DNA of 64,000 bases from Gammaproteobacteria bacterium (GTDB lineage Bacteria > Pseudomonadota > Gammaproteobacteria > Steroidobacterales > GCA-2729495): the NCBI GenBank assembly GCA_015709695.1, contig CP054183.1:1-64000 (forward strand), read 5' to 3'. Both the position numbers and the translations under genes were made by a program. A model generated the notes under the pieces. It had not been told where the DNA came from and made no database searches. It saw only the letters and a program-made list of their open reading frames with translations. Below, in pieces: positions 29,137 through 38,743 of the stretch (within the stretch, counting starts at the first letter, position 1; every line of letters begins with the position of its first letter).

Positions 29137-30138
29137 ATGCCGGACAAGATCAGTGAGTTCCTGAAGCCGCGCAGCGTCGGGGTCAAGCCCGAGAGCGCCA
29201 CCCGTGCGCGCATCGTCATCGAGCCGTTCGAGCGCGGCTTCGGGCATACCCTGGGCAACGCGCTGCGCCGTATCCTGCTCTCCAGCATGCCTGGGGCGGC
29301 GGTCACCGAGGTGGAAATCGACGGCGTGCTCCACGAGTACACGGCCATCGAGGGCGTGCAGGAAGACGTGGTCGAGATCCTGCTCAACCTCAAGCTGCTG
29401 GCGATCCGCATGCACAGCCGCGACCGTGCCGAGCTGACCCTCGCCAAGAAGGGACCGGGCCCGGTCCGTGCCGGCGACATCGCGGTGGACCACGATGTCG
29501 AGATCGTCAATCCCGAGCTGGTCATCGCCAACCTGACCAGTGCCGGCGAGCTGCGGATGATGCTCACCATCGAGCGCGGCCGCGGCTATCGTCCCGCGAC
29601 CCAGCGGCTCAATTTCGAAGGGCAGGCCTCCGGTCCCATCGGCCGCCTGCAGCTCGACGCCTCCTTCAGTCCGATCCGTCGTGTCAGCTACAACGTCGAG
29701 GCAGCGCGGGTCGAGCAGCGCACCGACCTGGACAAGCTGATCCTGGATGTCGAGACCAACGGCACCATCGATGCCGAAGAGGCCGTGCGCCGCGCCGGCA
29801 ACATCCTCACCGACCAGCTGGAGGTCTTCGTCGAACTGCGGGGCAAGGACGAGGCGAGCACCGCCGCGACCGAGACCCAGATCGACCCGATCCTCCTGCG
29901 CCCGGTGGACGAGCTGGAGCTGACGGTGCGCTCGGCCAACTGCCTCAAGGCCGAGAACATCAACTACATCGGCGACCTCGTGCAGCGCACCGAAGTCGAG
30001 CTGCTGCGCACGCCGAACCTCGGCAAGAAGTCACTCACGGAAATCAAGGAAGTGCTGGAGAGCCACGGCCTTTCGCTGGGCATGCGCGTCGAGGGCTGGC
30101 CGCCCGCGGGCCTGGTCCACGACGAAAAGGCTGCCTGA
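29137..30138 (+). CDS. rpoA: DNA-directed RNA polymerase subunit alpha
   Basis: The alpha dimer is the scaffold for RNA polymerase assembly, and its C-terminal domain binds UP elements and activators. The product has 333 residues. The N-terminal domain includes [21 protein letters not shown]. After a linker, the C-terminal domain contains [20 protein letters not shown] and [17 protein letters not shown]. Confidence 0.99.
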   Translation: MPDKISEFLKPRSVGVKPESATRARIVIEPFERGFGHTLGNALRRILLSSMPGAAVTEVEIDGVLHEYTAIEGVQEDVVEILLNLKLLAIRMHSRDRAELTLAKKGPGPVRAGDIAVDHDVEIVNPELVIANLTSAGELRMMLTIERGRGYRPATQRLNFEGQASGPIGRLQLDASFSPIRRVSYNVEAARVEQRTDLDKLILDVETNGTIDAEEAVRRAGNILTDQLEVFVELRGKDEASTAATETQIDPILLRPVDELELTVRSANCLKAENINYIGDLVQRTEVELLRTPNLGKKSLTEIKEVLESHGLSLGMRVEGWPPAGLVHDEKAA

Positions 30139-30170
30139 GCAGCGCACTTCGCAGGCAGGAAAGAGCAAGC

Positions 30171-30557
30171 ATGCGACACAAGAAGGCTGGCCGCATCCTC
30201 GGCCGCAAGAGCAGCCACCGCACGGCGATGTACCGCAACATGGCGGCATCGCTGATCCGCCACGAGACGGTGCGCACCACCGTGCCGAAGGCGAAGGAGC
30301 TGCGCCGGGTGGTCGAGCCGCTGATCACGCTGGCCAAGGAAGATGCCGTGTCCCGCCGCCGGCTGGCCTTCGACCGGCTGCGTGATCGCGACGGCGTCAC
30401 CAAGCTCTTCAATGAGCTGGGCCCCCGGTTCAAGAACCGGCCGGGTGGCTACCTGCGCATCCTCAAGATGGGCTATCGCGCCGGCGACTCCGCGCCGATG
30501 GCGCTCGTCATGCTGATGGACCAGCCGGCGAAGCCGAAGGCTGAAGCGGCCAAATAG
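30171..30557 (+). CDS. rplQ: 50S ribosomal protein L17
   Basis: L17 lies near the tunnel exit. The product has 128 residues and starts [20 protein letters not shown], with [19 protein letters not shown] in the C-terminal part. It is the last gene of the alpha operon. No terminator is visible in the 32 bases before the next gene. Confidence 0.97.
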   Translation: MRHKKAGRILGRKSSHRTAMYRNMAASLIRHETVRTTVPKAKELRRVVEPLITLAKEDAVSRRRLAFDRLRDRDGVTKLFNELGPRFKNRPGGYLRILKMGYRAGDSAPMALVMLMDQPAKPKAEAAK

Positions 30558-30589
30558 CGGCTTCCGCGGTTCCGGCATACTCATCGACG

Positions 30590-31300
30590 ATGGGTATTGG
30601 CCCGCAGCAACAGGAAGATCTCGGCGGCTGGATCGCCCGGCTCTACGCGCACCCCGAGCTGCTGCGCATGGGTCACAACCAGCACGAGGAAGACCTCAAC
30701 CTCGGGCTCGGCTGGATCTACTACGGCCTGGCGCGGCTGCTGCAGCCGGCGCGGGCGGTGGTCATCGGCTCGTGGCGGGGCTTCGTGCCGCTGGTCATCG
30801 CGCGGGCCTGCCAGGAGAACCGGCGCCCGGGCCGGGTCATCTTCATCGATCCCTCGCTGGTGGACGATTTCTGGCGCGACGGCACCCGCAGCGCAGAGTG
30901 GTTCCAGGGCTTCGGGCTGGCGAACATCGAGCACCATCTCGCGACCACGCAGGCCTTCGTGCGGACACCCGCCTACGCCGCGCTCCATGGGGTGGGACTG
31001 CTGTTCATCGACGGTTACCACACGGCCGAGCAGGCACGCTTCGACTACGAGGCCTTCGCGGCGCGCCTGGCTCCGCGGGCCATCGTCATGTTCCATGACA
31101 GCATGCTGAGCCGGCGGTCCACCCTGTACGGCGAGCAGGCGACATACGAAGTCAGCGTGTCGCGCTACATCGACGAGCTGAAGCGCGACCCCTCGCTGCA
31201 GCTCCTCGACCTGCCATTCGGCACCGGCCTGACGCTGATGCGCCGCTGCGGAGGCAGTGACGACGAGCCGCTGATCGAGGGTCGGCAGGAGCGGCCCTGA
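30590..31300 (+). CDS. Class I methyltransferase-fold protein (Methyltransf_24-like)
   Basis: The 236-residue protein has the sequence pattern of a small Rossmann-fold methyltransferase. The nucleotide-binding stretch VVIGSWRGFVPLVIA lies at about 57-71, an acidic strand end FIDPS at 85-89, FIDGYHTAEQARFDYE at 139-154, and MFHDS at 167-171. The FIDG.H...D and HD pattern resembles the Methyltransf_24 family often found in glycan and natural-product clusters. The glycine motif GSWRG departs from the usual GxGxG, so activity is uncertain. It lies 32 bases after rplQ and is followed by two unusual genes in the same direction. Confidence 0.6.
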   Translation: MGIGPQQQEDLGGWIARLYAHPELLRMGHNQHEEDLNLGLGWIYYGLARLLQPARAVVIGSWRGFVPLVIARACQENRRPGRVIFIDPSLVDDFWRDGTRSAEWFQGFGLANIEHHLATTQAFVRTPAYAALHGVGLLFIDGYHTAEQARFDYEAFAARLAPRAIVMFHDSMLSRRSTLYGEQATYEVSVSRYIDELKRDPSLQLLDLPFGTGLTLMRRCGGSDDEPLIEGRQERP

Positions 31301-31318
31301 CAGGGCCGGCTGCGCTGC

Positions 31319-31939
31319 ATGACCGCCAACGGGCGCAGCGCCGGCGATGAGCCGCAACCATCCGGGCTGGTGGGCAGCGACTGCCTGTATCGCGTCAGCT
31401 GGGCGAAGACCCCTGCGGCACGGCCGCTCACGCAGGAGCAGCTTGCCACGGCTGGCCTGGCGCTCGCGCTCCACGGCCCGGGTGGCATGGACCTCAAGAA
31501 GAGCCACCACGACGAGCTGGCCGATGATCCCTGGTACCTGTGGTCCGGCACCTGCCGCGGCGCCTGGGCGGTGAGCTTCCGGCCTGCCACGGATCTGCCC
31601 GACCTTGGCGGTGGGGCAGCCGTGTGCTGGCGCGCCCGGCAGTCCGGCAGCCACCGCCTGCGCCTTGTGCTGGAGCACGAGACGCAGGGCTGGCTGGTGT
31701 CGAGGCAGGCCCACGGCGCGACGGACGGCTGGCGGGAATTCGCGCTCGATCTGCACAGCGTCGCCTGGCACCACCTCGATATCGGCGCCGTCATCATCGG
31801 AGAACCCGTGGCTGCCGTCAGCCTCGACCGCGTGAGGGCCTTCGGTGTTGCCGATCTCGCCGCCGGTGACGGCAGCGACGCCTGCTCGCGCCTCGAATGG
31901 CTCGAACTGCGCGCAGCGACGTCGCGGGATGGCGCATGA
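31319..31939 (+). CDS. Conserved-looking protein of unknown function, beta-sandwich-like
   Basis: I do not recognise this 206-residue product. It has no signal peptide or membrane segment. The middle and C-terminal parts alternate hydrophobic and polar residues with many tryptophans (DDPWYLWSG, GAWAVSFRPA, DGWREFALDLHSVAWHHLDIG). It ends with SRLEWLEL, a pattern I associate with carbohydrate-binding-type beta-sandwich domains. The stop overlaps the start of the glycosyltransferase-like gene (ATGA), so the two are probably translated together. The guess of glycan binding comes from fold-like features and context only. Confidence 0.5.
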   Translation: MTANGRSAGDEPQPSGLVGSDCLYRVSWAKTPAARPLTQEQLATAGLALALHGPGGMDLKKSHHDELADDPWYLWSGTCRGAWAVSFRPATDLPDLGGGAAVCWRARQSGSHRLRLVLEHETQGWLVSRQAHGATDGWREFALDLHSVAWHHLDIGAVIIGEPVAAVSLDRVRAFGVADLAAGDGSDACSRLEWLELRAATSRDGA

Positions 31940-32940
31940 GGGCCCGCGACTCCGACTTCTGGGCAATCACCGCGTACTACAACCCGGTGCGCTGGTCATC
32001 GCGCCTCGATAACTACCGGGCATTCCGCCGCGAGCTGGCTGCGCCGCTGCTGACCGTGGAGTGGGATCCCGCCGGCCGTTTCTCGCTCGGCGCCACGGAC
32101 GCGGATGTCCTGGTGCAGATCCCGGGAGGCGATCACATGTGGCAGAAGGAGCGCCTGCTCGGCATTGCGCTGGCGGCGTTGCCGGCCCATGTACGCCACG
32201 TGGCCTGGCTGGATTGCGACGTGGTGTTTGCCGATCCCGGCTGGCAGGAGCGTACCCGCAGCCAGCTCGAGACCAGCGATATCGTGCAGCCGTTCCGGCA
32301 GGTCGCGTACCTCGACCAGGCTGCGACCTGCCGGGTCACGGCTGGTGGCCGGCCGGAGGAGCAGTTGTCGCCGTCCACGCTCGACAGGCGCCCTTCGTTC
32401 CTCGACGTCCACTCTGCGCTCGGCGAGCGCACGGCGGAGCTCGACCTCGGGCGGCGCTTCGAACCCGCGCCGGGATCCGGTCGCTACCAGATCATGGCCC
32501 GCCCGGCCTACGGCCATGCCTGGGCCGCACGCCGCGAACTCATGGCCCGCATCGGCTGGTACGACCGCTGCGTTCTCGGCGGCGGCGACCTGTTCTTCGC
32601 CTACGGCATCGCCGGGCAGGCCGAGGCGCTCATCGGCAACCACCAGTCGGTGGGTTGGGACTTCTATGGCGGGGCGGGCTACCGCGAGTGGGCCGCGGCG
32701 ATCCCGTGGCATGGCTGGCCCAGGGTCGCGTGCGGTGACGGGACCCTCCTGCACCTGTTCCATGGCGAGCTGGCGGACCGTCAGTACCGCTCGCGTATCG
32801 ATGGCCTGCTGCCCTACGGCCTCGATCTGCAGAAGGACGTCGTGGCCAGGCCCGGCGAGCCATGGTCCTGGGTGCGTGATCGTGCCGAACTCGACGCCTA
32901 CGTGCTGGCCTACCTCCGGAACCGGCAGGAGGATGGTTGA
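31936..32940 (+). CDS. Putative GT-A-type glycosyltransferase
   Basis: The 334-residue product starts MRARDSDFWAITAYYNPVRW at the ATG overlapping the previous stop; an in-frame ATG at 31897 would add 13 residues. It shows GT-A hallmarks: MWQKERLLGIAL (68-79), then a DXD-type motif WLDCDVVF (91-98), a late GGGDLFF (215-221) as in galactosyltransferase C-terminal regions, and a final HGELADRQYRSR (276-287). It has no membrane anchor. Donor and acceptor are unknown. It may act on the same substrate as the upstream methyltransferase-like protein. Confidence 0.6.
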   Translation: MRARDSDFWAITAYYNPVRWSSRLDNYRAFRRELAAPLLTVEWDPAGRFSLGATDADVLVQIPGGDHMWQKERLLGIALAALPAHVRHVAWLDCDVVFADPGWQERTRSQLETSDIVQPFRQVAYLDQAATCRVTAGGRPEEQLSPSTLDRRPSFLDVHSALGERTAELDLGRRFEPAPGSGRYQIMARPAYGHAWAARRELMARIGWYDRCVLGGGDLFFAYGIAGQAEALIGNHQSVGWDFYGGAGYREWAAAIPWHGWPRVACGDGTLLHLFHGELADRQYRSRIDGLLPYGLDLQKDVVARPGEPWSWVRDRAELDAYVLAYLRNRQEDG

Positions 32941-32959
32941 GGGCGGTTGAGCCGCTCTC
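32939..32959 (+). terminator. Possible hairpin between convergent genes
   Basis: An 8-bp stem (GAGGGCGG with CCGCTCTC, one G-T pair) and a five-base loop begins on the stop codon of the glycosyltransferase gene and ends before the convergent efflux pump gene. It lacks a T tract on either strand, so a terminator role is weakly supported. Confidence 0.3.
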
Positions 32960-32967
32960 GTGGCGGC

Positions 32968-35900
32968 CTACGCCGTGTTGCCGGCCGCCTTCTTCAGTTC
33001 CTCGACCTGCCGTGCGATGTGCTCCGGCGACTGCGTCTGGCGGGCCAGCAGCGCATAGACCGCCGGAATCAGGAACAGCGTGAGGAACACCGAGACCAGC
33101 ACGCCGAAGAACACCTCGGCACCCAGTGTCTGGCGGGCTTCGGCGCCGGCGCCACGGGCCAGGAGCAGTGGCATGGCGCCGAAGGCGGTGCAGAGGCTGG
33201 TCATGACGACCGGCCGCAGGCGGATGGCAGCCGAGGAGATGATCGCCTCGGTGAACTCCACGCCACGATCACGCAGCTGGTTGGCAAACTCCACGATGAG
33301 GATGCCATTCTTCGCGGCCAGGCCGATGAGCATCACCGCGCCGATCTGGCTGTAGACATTGATGGATGAGCCCGTCAGCCACAGGCCGAACAGGCCGCCG
33401 GCAATGGCCATGGGCACGGTGAGCATGATGATCAGCGGGTGGCGGAAGCTCTCGAACTGCGCCGAGAGCACCAGGAAGCAGATCACCAGCGCCAGCAGGA
33501 AAGTGAAGTAGATGGCGTTGCCCGTGCTCTTGAATTCGCGCGATTCGCCATCGTAGTCCACCCTGGCCTCGGGCGGCAGCTCCTCGGCGATGATGCTGTC
33601 CATGTACTTCAGGGCGTCGCCGAGCGAATAGCCGGGCGCCAGCCCGCCAATCAGCGTGATGGCCCGCAGCCGGTTGAAGCGCTTGAACTCGCGCGGGCCG
33701 GCGGTCTCCTCCAGCGTCACCAGGCTTGCCAGCGGGATGAGCTGGCCAGAGGCTGCCGAACGGGCGTAGATGTCGCCCAGGTCCGATGGGCTCGCCCGGT
33801 CCTCGGGCCGCGCCTGCAGGACCACGTTGTACTCCTCGCCCCGGTCGACGAAGGTGGTGACGATGCGCGAACCCAGCATGGTCTCCAGCGTGCGGCCGAC
33901 GGCGGTGACGGAGACTCCGAGATCGGAGGCCCGCTCGCGGTCCACGGAGACGCGGATCTTCGGCTTCTGCTCGAAGAAATCCGAGCGCAGCCCGACGATG
34001 CGCGGATTCTCGCGCCGCACCCGGTCCATGACCTTGTCGCGCCACTGCACCAGTTCCTCGTAGCTGGTGCCGCCCAGCACCACCTGCAGCGGCTGGCCGC
34101 CACCGCGCACGCCGAGGCTCGGTGGCAGGAATACCTGCACAGTGACCCCGGGGATGCGATCGAACTTGCGGCGCAGTTCCTGCGCGATCTGCGGCGACGA
34201 CACCGAGCGCTTGCTCCAGTCGTTGAGCGGCATGTAGATGAAACCCGAGCTGACGTCACCACCGGCGCCCCACATGCCGGTGCGGGACACGACCCGCTTG
34301 GCGATGCCCGCCTCGACGTAGGGTGCCAGCGTGCGCTCCACCAGGCGCAGCTGGCGGTCCATGTAGTTCGGTGTGGCTCCTTCCGGGCCGCGCAGCATCA
34401 TCACCACCATGCCGCGGTCCTCGGTGGGGGCGTACTCGGAGGGCAGCCGCAGGAACAGCAGCGCGCCGACGACGGCGGTGCCGACGAGCGCGGCGATGGC
34501 GATCCAGGGCCGACGCACCACAGGTTCCAGTGCCCGGCGGTAGCGGGCCGAGACCTGCTTGAAGAAGCGGTCGATGCCATCCGCCAGGCGCCGGCGCCGG
34601 ATGCCGGCGGCGAACATCTTCGACGCCATCATCGGCACCAGGGTGAGGGAGACCAGCCCGGAAAAGGCGATCGCCGCGGCCAGCGTGATGCCGAACTCGG
34701 TGAACAGCCGGCCGACGTTGCCGGGCATGAAGGAGATGGGCACGAACACGGCCACCAGCACCGCGGTGGTCGCCACCACCGCGAAGCCGATCTCGCGGCT
34801 GCCGTCGATGGCTGCCAGCAGTGGCGGTTGCCCGAGTTCCATGCGCCGGACGATGTTCTCCAGCACCACGATGGCGTCGTCCACCACCAGGCCGATGGCC
34901 AGCACCGTACCCAGCAGGGTCAGCGTATTCACCGAGTAACCCATGATGGCCATGACGATGAACGAGGCGATGATCGCCACCGGGATGGTCACGGCCGGGA
35001 TGAGCGTGGCGCGCAGCGAGCCGAGGAAGGCGAAGATCACCACCAGCACCATGCCGAGGGCGACGGCCAGTGTCTCCAGCACTTCCTTGAGCTGCTCGCG
35101 GATGAAGATGGAGAAGTCGACGTTGACGTCGACATGGATGTCGTCGGGCAGCGTGGCCTTGAGGCGCTCGACCTCGTCGATCACCCCCTGATTCACCGCC
35201 AGCACGTTGGCCTTGGACTGGGGCACGATGCCGAGGCTGATGCCGGGGACGCCGTCGGAACGGGACACGTAGCGGTCGTCCTCCGCGTCGAGGCGTACCT
35301 CGGCCACCTCGCCGAGGCGCACCACGCGGTTGTCCTGGCTGCGGCCGATCACCAGCGAGGCAAAATCGGCGGCAGTTTTCATGCCGGTGTCGGTGCGCAG
35401 GGTGAACTCCCGCTGCTGGGATTCGATGCGTCCCGAGGGGATCTCCACGTTCTCGTTGCGCAGCGCCGCCTCGACGTCCTGCACGGTGAGGCGGCGTGCG
35501 GCGAGGGCCTCGCGGTCCAGCCAGATGCGCATGGCGTACTGCCGGGTGCCAGTCATGCGCACCATGGCCACGCCGTCGACCACCGACAGCTTGTCCTCCA
35601 GGTAGCGGCGCACGAAGTCGGTGATCTCCATGATCGAGCGGCTGCTGCTCGAGACGTTGACGTACATGGTGGAGTCCATGTTGGAGTCCTGCTTCGTGAT
35701 CTGCGGCGGGTCGGCCTCGTCGGGCAGTTTGCTGACGGCCCGGGAGACCCGCTCGCGCACATCGTTGGCAGCTCCGTCCGGATCACGGTCCAGGGCGAAC
35801 TCGAGCGTGATGGTGGCGCGCTCGTCCTGGCTGCTGGAGGTGAGCTTCTGCACGCCGGCGATGCCGGCGACCTCATCCTCGAGGATCTGGGTGATCTGGC

Positions 35901-36081
35901 GCTCGACGACCTCGGCCGAGGCGCCGCGGTAGAAGGTATCCACCGAGACCACGGTCGGGTTGACGTCGGGGTACTCGCGCACCGGCAGGCGTTCCAGCGC
36001 CAGCAGTCCGAGGATGATGAGCAGCAGGCTGATGACTGCGGCGAAGACCGGGCGCTGGACCGAGGTGTCGGAAAGCCACAT
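32968..36081 (-). CDS. RND family efflux transporter, inner-membrane pump (HAE1 type)
   Basis: This is the proton-driven inner-membrane pump of a tripartite drug or hydrophobe efflux system. The product has 1037 residues with the N-terminal SVQRPVFAAVISLLLIILG helix, two large periplasmic loops and twelve expected helices. The proton-relay aspartates are D401 and D402 (LVVDDAIVVLEN), and the partner lysine is in GLAAKNGILIVEFA. It belongs to the AcrB/MexB-like superfamily; the substrate cannot be read. The adaptor gene lies 11 bases upstream. No outer-membrane channel gene is nearby. Confidence 0.93.
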   Translation of the reverse strand: MWLSDTSVQRPVFAAVISLLLIILGLLALERLPVREYPDVNPTVVSVDTFYRGASAEVVERQITQILEDEVAGIAGVQKLTSSSQDERATITLEFALDRDPDGAANDVRERVSRAVSKLPDEADPPQITKQDSNMDSTMYVNVSSSSRSIMEITDFVRRYLEDKLSVVDGVAMVRMTGTRQYAMRIWLDREALAARRLTVQDVEAALRNENVEIPSGRIESQQREFTLRTDTGMKTAADFASLVIGRSQDNRVVRLGEVAEVRLDAEDDRYVSRSDGVPGISLGIVPQSKANVLAVNQGVIDEVERLKATLPDDIHVDVNVDFSIFIREQLKEVLETLAVALGMVLVVIFAFLGSLRATLIPAVTIPVAIIASFIVMAIMGYSVNTLTLLGTVLAIGLVVDDAIVVLENIVRRMELGQPPLLAAIDGSREIGFAVVATTAVLVAVFVPISFMPGNVGRLFTEFGITLAAAIAFSGLVSLTLVPMMASKMFAAGIRRRRLADGIDRFFKQVSARYRRALEPVVRRPWIAIAALVGTAVVGALLFLRLPSEYAPTEDRGMVVMMLRGPEGATPNYMDRQLRLVERTLAPYVEAGIAKRVVSRTGMWGAGGDVSSGFIYMPLNDWSKRSVSSPQIAQELRRKFDRIPGVTVQVFLPPSLGVRGGGQPLQVVLGGTSYEELVQWRDKVMDRVRRENPRIVGLRSDFFEQKPKIRVSVDRERASDLGVSVTAVGRTLETMLGSRIVTTFVDRGEEYNVVLQARPEDRASPSDLGDIYARSAASGQLIPLASLVTLEETAGPREFKRFNRLRAITLIGGLAPGYSLGDALKYMDSIIAEELPPEARVDYDGESREFKSTGNAIYFTFLLALVICFLVLSAQFESFRHPLIIMLTVPMAIAGGLFGLWLTGSSINVYSQIGAVMLIGLAAKNGILIVEFANQLRDRGVEFTEAIISSAAIRLRPVVMTSLCTAFGAMPLLLARGAGAEARQTLGAEVFFGVLVSVFLTLFLIPAVYALLARQTQSPEHIARQVEELKKAAGNTA

Positions 36082-36092
36082 GGTGCCTGGCC

Positions 36093-37244
36093 TCAGCCGC
36101 CCTGGAGGACTTCGACCGGCAGGCCGTCACGCAGCCGCTGGATGCCCTCGGTGACGATCACGTCGCCGCTGGCCAGTCCCTCGCGGATCTCCACGAGGCC
36201 GGGTGAACGCGCGCCGATCTCCACCTGCCGTTCGAGGGCGCGGCCCTCCTGCACCAGATACACGTACTGCTTGCCCTGGCGCGGGCTCAGCGCTTCCTCC
36301 GGCACCATCAGCACGTCCTTGCGCGAGCGTTCCAGCGCGACGGTGAGGAACATGCCGGGCTTCAGGCGCCGGTCGCCATTGGGAATGTCGGCAACCACGG
36401 TAACGGCCCGGGTGGCGGGATCCACCCGCGAGTCGATGCTGCTGACACGGCCGGTGAAGTCGCGCTCGGGATAGACGCTGCTGCGGGCACGGATGGCCAT
36501 GCCGGTGCTGATTTCCCCGAGGAAGATCTCCGGCACCGAGAACTCGAGGCGGATCTCGCGGGTGTCGTCCAGCGTGGTGATGACGGTATCGGGGCCCACC
36601 AGGTCGCCGATGCTGACGCGGCGCAGGCCCACGGTGCCGGCGAAGGGGGCGCGGATGGAGGTGTCGGCCATCCGGGCGCGGGCGGACTGCGCCTGCGCCT
36701 GGTCCATCTTCATCTTGGCTTCCAGCTCCTCGATCTGCGAGGTGGACAGCACGCCGGTCTTCGCCAGCGGCAGGCTGCGCTCGTACTGGCTGCGGCTCTG
36801 CCGGAGCGAGGCCTCCGCCAGCGCCAGCGCGGCGCCGATCTCGCGGTTGTCGAGCTGGACCAGCAGGGTGCCGGCAGCCACATCCTGCCCTTCGCGGAAG
36901 TGGATCGCGCTCACCGTGCTGGAGATCCGCGAGGTGACCTCGATGGACTCCGCCGCCTTCGCGGTGCCCAGCGCCGTGGTGCGGTCCAAGAAGTCGCGCG
37001 GCGCCACCCGGGTTGCCAGCACCGCGACAGCCGCCGGGCGGCCCGGCGCGCCGGCACCCGGCGGGCCACCACGCGGCGCACCGCCCGGTTGTCCTGCCTG
37101 CCCGGGTTGCGCGGGCGCACCAGCCCGGCCTGTCGGAGCGGATCCCGTATCGGGCTTGCCACCGCAGGCGGCGAGGGCCAGGAAGGCGGCAGTGAGGAAT
37201 GCGAGGCGGGTCCCGGATGCGGTGATGGCAGGAGCTGGGGACAA
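36093..37244 (-). CDS. RND efflux periplasmic adaptor lipoprotein (membrane fusion protein)
   Basis: This adaptor links the pump to an outer-membrane channel. I chose the TTG start at 37244 because AGAAGG lies 7 bases upstream and it gives a 383-residue lipoprotein: hydrophobic segment then lipobox LAAC with Cys27. An in-frame ATG at 37325 would add a non-hydrophobic extension. A 40-residue Gly/Pro/Ala-rich linker follows the lipidation site. Lipoyl-type halves (HFREGQDVAAGTLLVQLDN; RAPFAGTVGLRRVSIGDLV) flank a coiled coil. It is cotranscribed with the pump gene. Confidence 0.88.
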   Translation of the reverse strand: MSPAPAITASGTRLAFLTAAFLALAACGGKPDTGSAPTGRAGAPAQPGQAGQPGGAPRGGPPGAGAPGRPAAVAVLATRVAPRDFLDRTTALGTAKAAESIEVTSRISSTVSAIHFREGQDVAAGTLLVQLDNREIGAALALAEASLRQSRSQYERSLPLAKTGVLSTSQIEELEAKMKMDQAQAQSARARMADTSIRAPFAGTVGLRRVSIGDLVGPDTVITTLDDTREIRLEFSVPEIFLGEISTGMAIRARSSVYPERDFTGRVSSIDSRVDPATRAVTVVADIPNGDRRLKPGMFLTVALERSRKDVLMVPEEALSPRQGKQYVYLVQEGRALERQVEIGARSPGLVEIREGLASGDVIVTEGIQRLRDGLPVEVLQGG

Positions 37245-37331
37245 GAGCGGGCCTTCTGGGGGGTTGCGGATCAGCCCGGCAGCGTAACCCAGAGACCGGG
37301 CCGCAGTCATGCGGCAGGGTGCCACGCCGGC

Positions 37332-38684
37332 TCAGTCGCCCAGCAGCGGCCGCGTCAGGTTTTCCGGCTCCCCGGCCGTCACCAGCACATCGTCCTCGAT
37401 GCGGATGCCGCCGTATTTCATGAGCCCGGCAATGCGATCCCAGTCCACGCGGCTGCCGGCCGGGCTGGCGCGCAGGCGCTCGAGCAGCGGCCCGATGAAG
37501 TAGATGCCCGGCTCGATGGTGACCACCTGGCCAGGTTCCAGGCGGCGGAGGAAGCGCAGGCGCGGGAAGTCGGGCGGCGCCTGCAGGGCGTTGCCCGCCT
37601 CGTCGGCCATGTGGCCACCGACGTCGTGCACCTGCAGGCCGAGCAGGTGCCCCAGGCCGTGGGGGAAGAAGGCGAAGGTCACCTGCTCGCGGATCATGTC
37701 CTCCTGCGCCATCCGCACCAGGCCCCAGCTTTGCAGCAGGTCGGCCACGCCCTGGTGCGCGCAGCGATGCAGGTCGGCGAAGGCCAGGCCGGGGCGCACG
37801 GCGGCGCAGAGCTGCTGCTGGAGATCATCCAGGCCGGCGATCATCGCGGCGAACTCGTCGTCGCGGAAGGCATGGCTGCGGGTGATGTCGCAGGCGTAGC
37901 CGTTGAAGGCGCAGCCTGCGTCGATCAGCAGGCTGTGGACATCGCGCGCCGCCAGCGGTTGCCGGTCGCGATGCTGGTAGTGCAGGGTGGCGCCATGTCC
38001 GTTCAGCGCGACGATGGCGCCATAGGGCAGCTCGGGTTCCGTCTGCCGGCAGCCGGCGAGGAAGGCGGCGAGGATGTCGTACTCGCTCGCGCCGGCGCGG
38101 AAGGCGCGCAGCGCGGCCTGGTGGCCGGGCGCGGCGATGGCCGCCGCTCCGCGCATGCAGGCCAGCTCCCACGACGACTTCGTCGCGCGGTGGTAGTGGA
38201 GATGATTGACGACCACCGGCGGGTTGCGCGCCGCCGCCTCGACCACGGGCCCGAGTCCGTCCCATTGCGCCTCCGGGCCCAGCAGGGCGAGCCGCTGGCC
38301 GGCGCCCGGCAGCAGGGCCGCCAGGTCCCCGGGGTCGCGGATCACGCGCAACTCGAACTCCCGCGCGAACTCCTCGGCCGGCAGCGCCGGCGGCTGGTGC
38401 CAGTAGTCCTCGGGCTGCAGCACCACCAGCACCGGGCGGCGGCCGGGCTCGAACAGCACCGCGGAACCGGGATGCGCCCCGAGGGGCACCCATTGCAGGA
38501 AATGCGCGCTGGCCACGAAGGGGTGGGCCTGGTCGTCCTGGAAACGGTATTCCAGCTGGCCGCTGCCCACGGCGATGGCATCGAAGCCGCCACGCGCCGC
38601 CGCCGCCTCGTAGCGGGCACACAGGCCGGCGACGTGGGCGGCATAGGCCGGTGAGCTGGGCTGAGTGCTTAAATCACGGCTCAT
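37332..38684 (-). CDS. pepQ: Xaa-Pro dipeptidase (prolidase)
   Basis: This M24-family metallopeptidase cleaves Xaa-Pro dipeptides. The product has 450 residues, close to E. coli PepQ. The five metal ligands are visible: Asp255 (LLIDAG), Asp266 (CDITRS), His346 (FPHGLGHLLGLQVHDVGG), Glu391 (IEPGIYF) and Glu430 (GGIRIEDD). The EPGIYFIGPLLER and ENLTRPLL segments are PepQ-specific rather than PepP-like. It is divergent from trpS (59 bases apart) and upstream of the efflux genes. Confidence 0.9.
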   Translation of the reverse strand: MSRDLSTQPSSPAYAAHVAGLCARYEAAAARGGFDAIAVGSGQLEYRFQDDQAHPFVASAHFLQWVPLGAHPGSAVLFEPGRRPVLVVLQPEDYWHQPPALPAEEFAREFELRVIRDPGDLAALLPGAGQRLALLGPEAQWDGLGPVVEAAARNPPVVVNHLHYHRATKSSWELACMRGAAAIAAPGHQAALRAFRAGASEYDILAAFLAGCRQTEPELPYGAIVALNGHGATLHYQHRDRQPLAARDVHSLLIDAGCAFNGYACDITRSHAFRDDEFAAMIAGLDDLQQQLCAAVRPGLAFADLHRCAHQGVADLLQSWGLVRMAQEDMIREQVTFAFFPHGLGHLLGLQVHDVGGHMADEAGNALQAPPDFPRLRFLRRLEPGQVVTIEPGIYFIGPLLERLRASPAGSRVDWDRIAGLMKYGGIRIEDDVLVTAGEPENLTRPLLGD

Positions 38685-38743
38685 GGTCGGGCATGATACC
38701 GCGCAGGATGCGGCCGGATGCCTGACCCGGCCGCGCGTGAACC

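Noticed and set aside
31897-31935. Earlier ATG for the glycosyltransferase-like gene
   Set aside because: It lies deeper inside the upstream gene and adds residues with no similarity; the ATGA overlap start is more natural.
33439-36474. 1011-codon + strand frame across the efflux pump gene
   Set aside because: It is antisense to a clear RND transporter and is rich in His, Asp, Gln and Arg, typical of a reverse-frame shadow.
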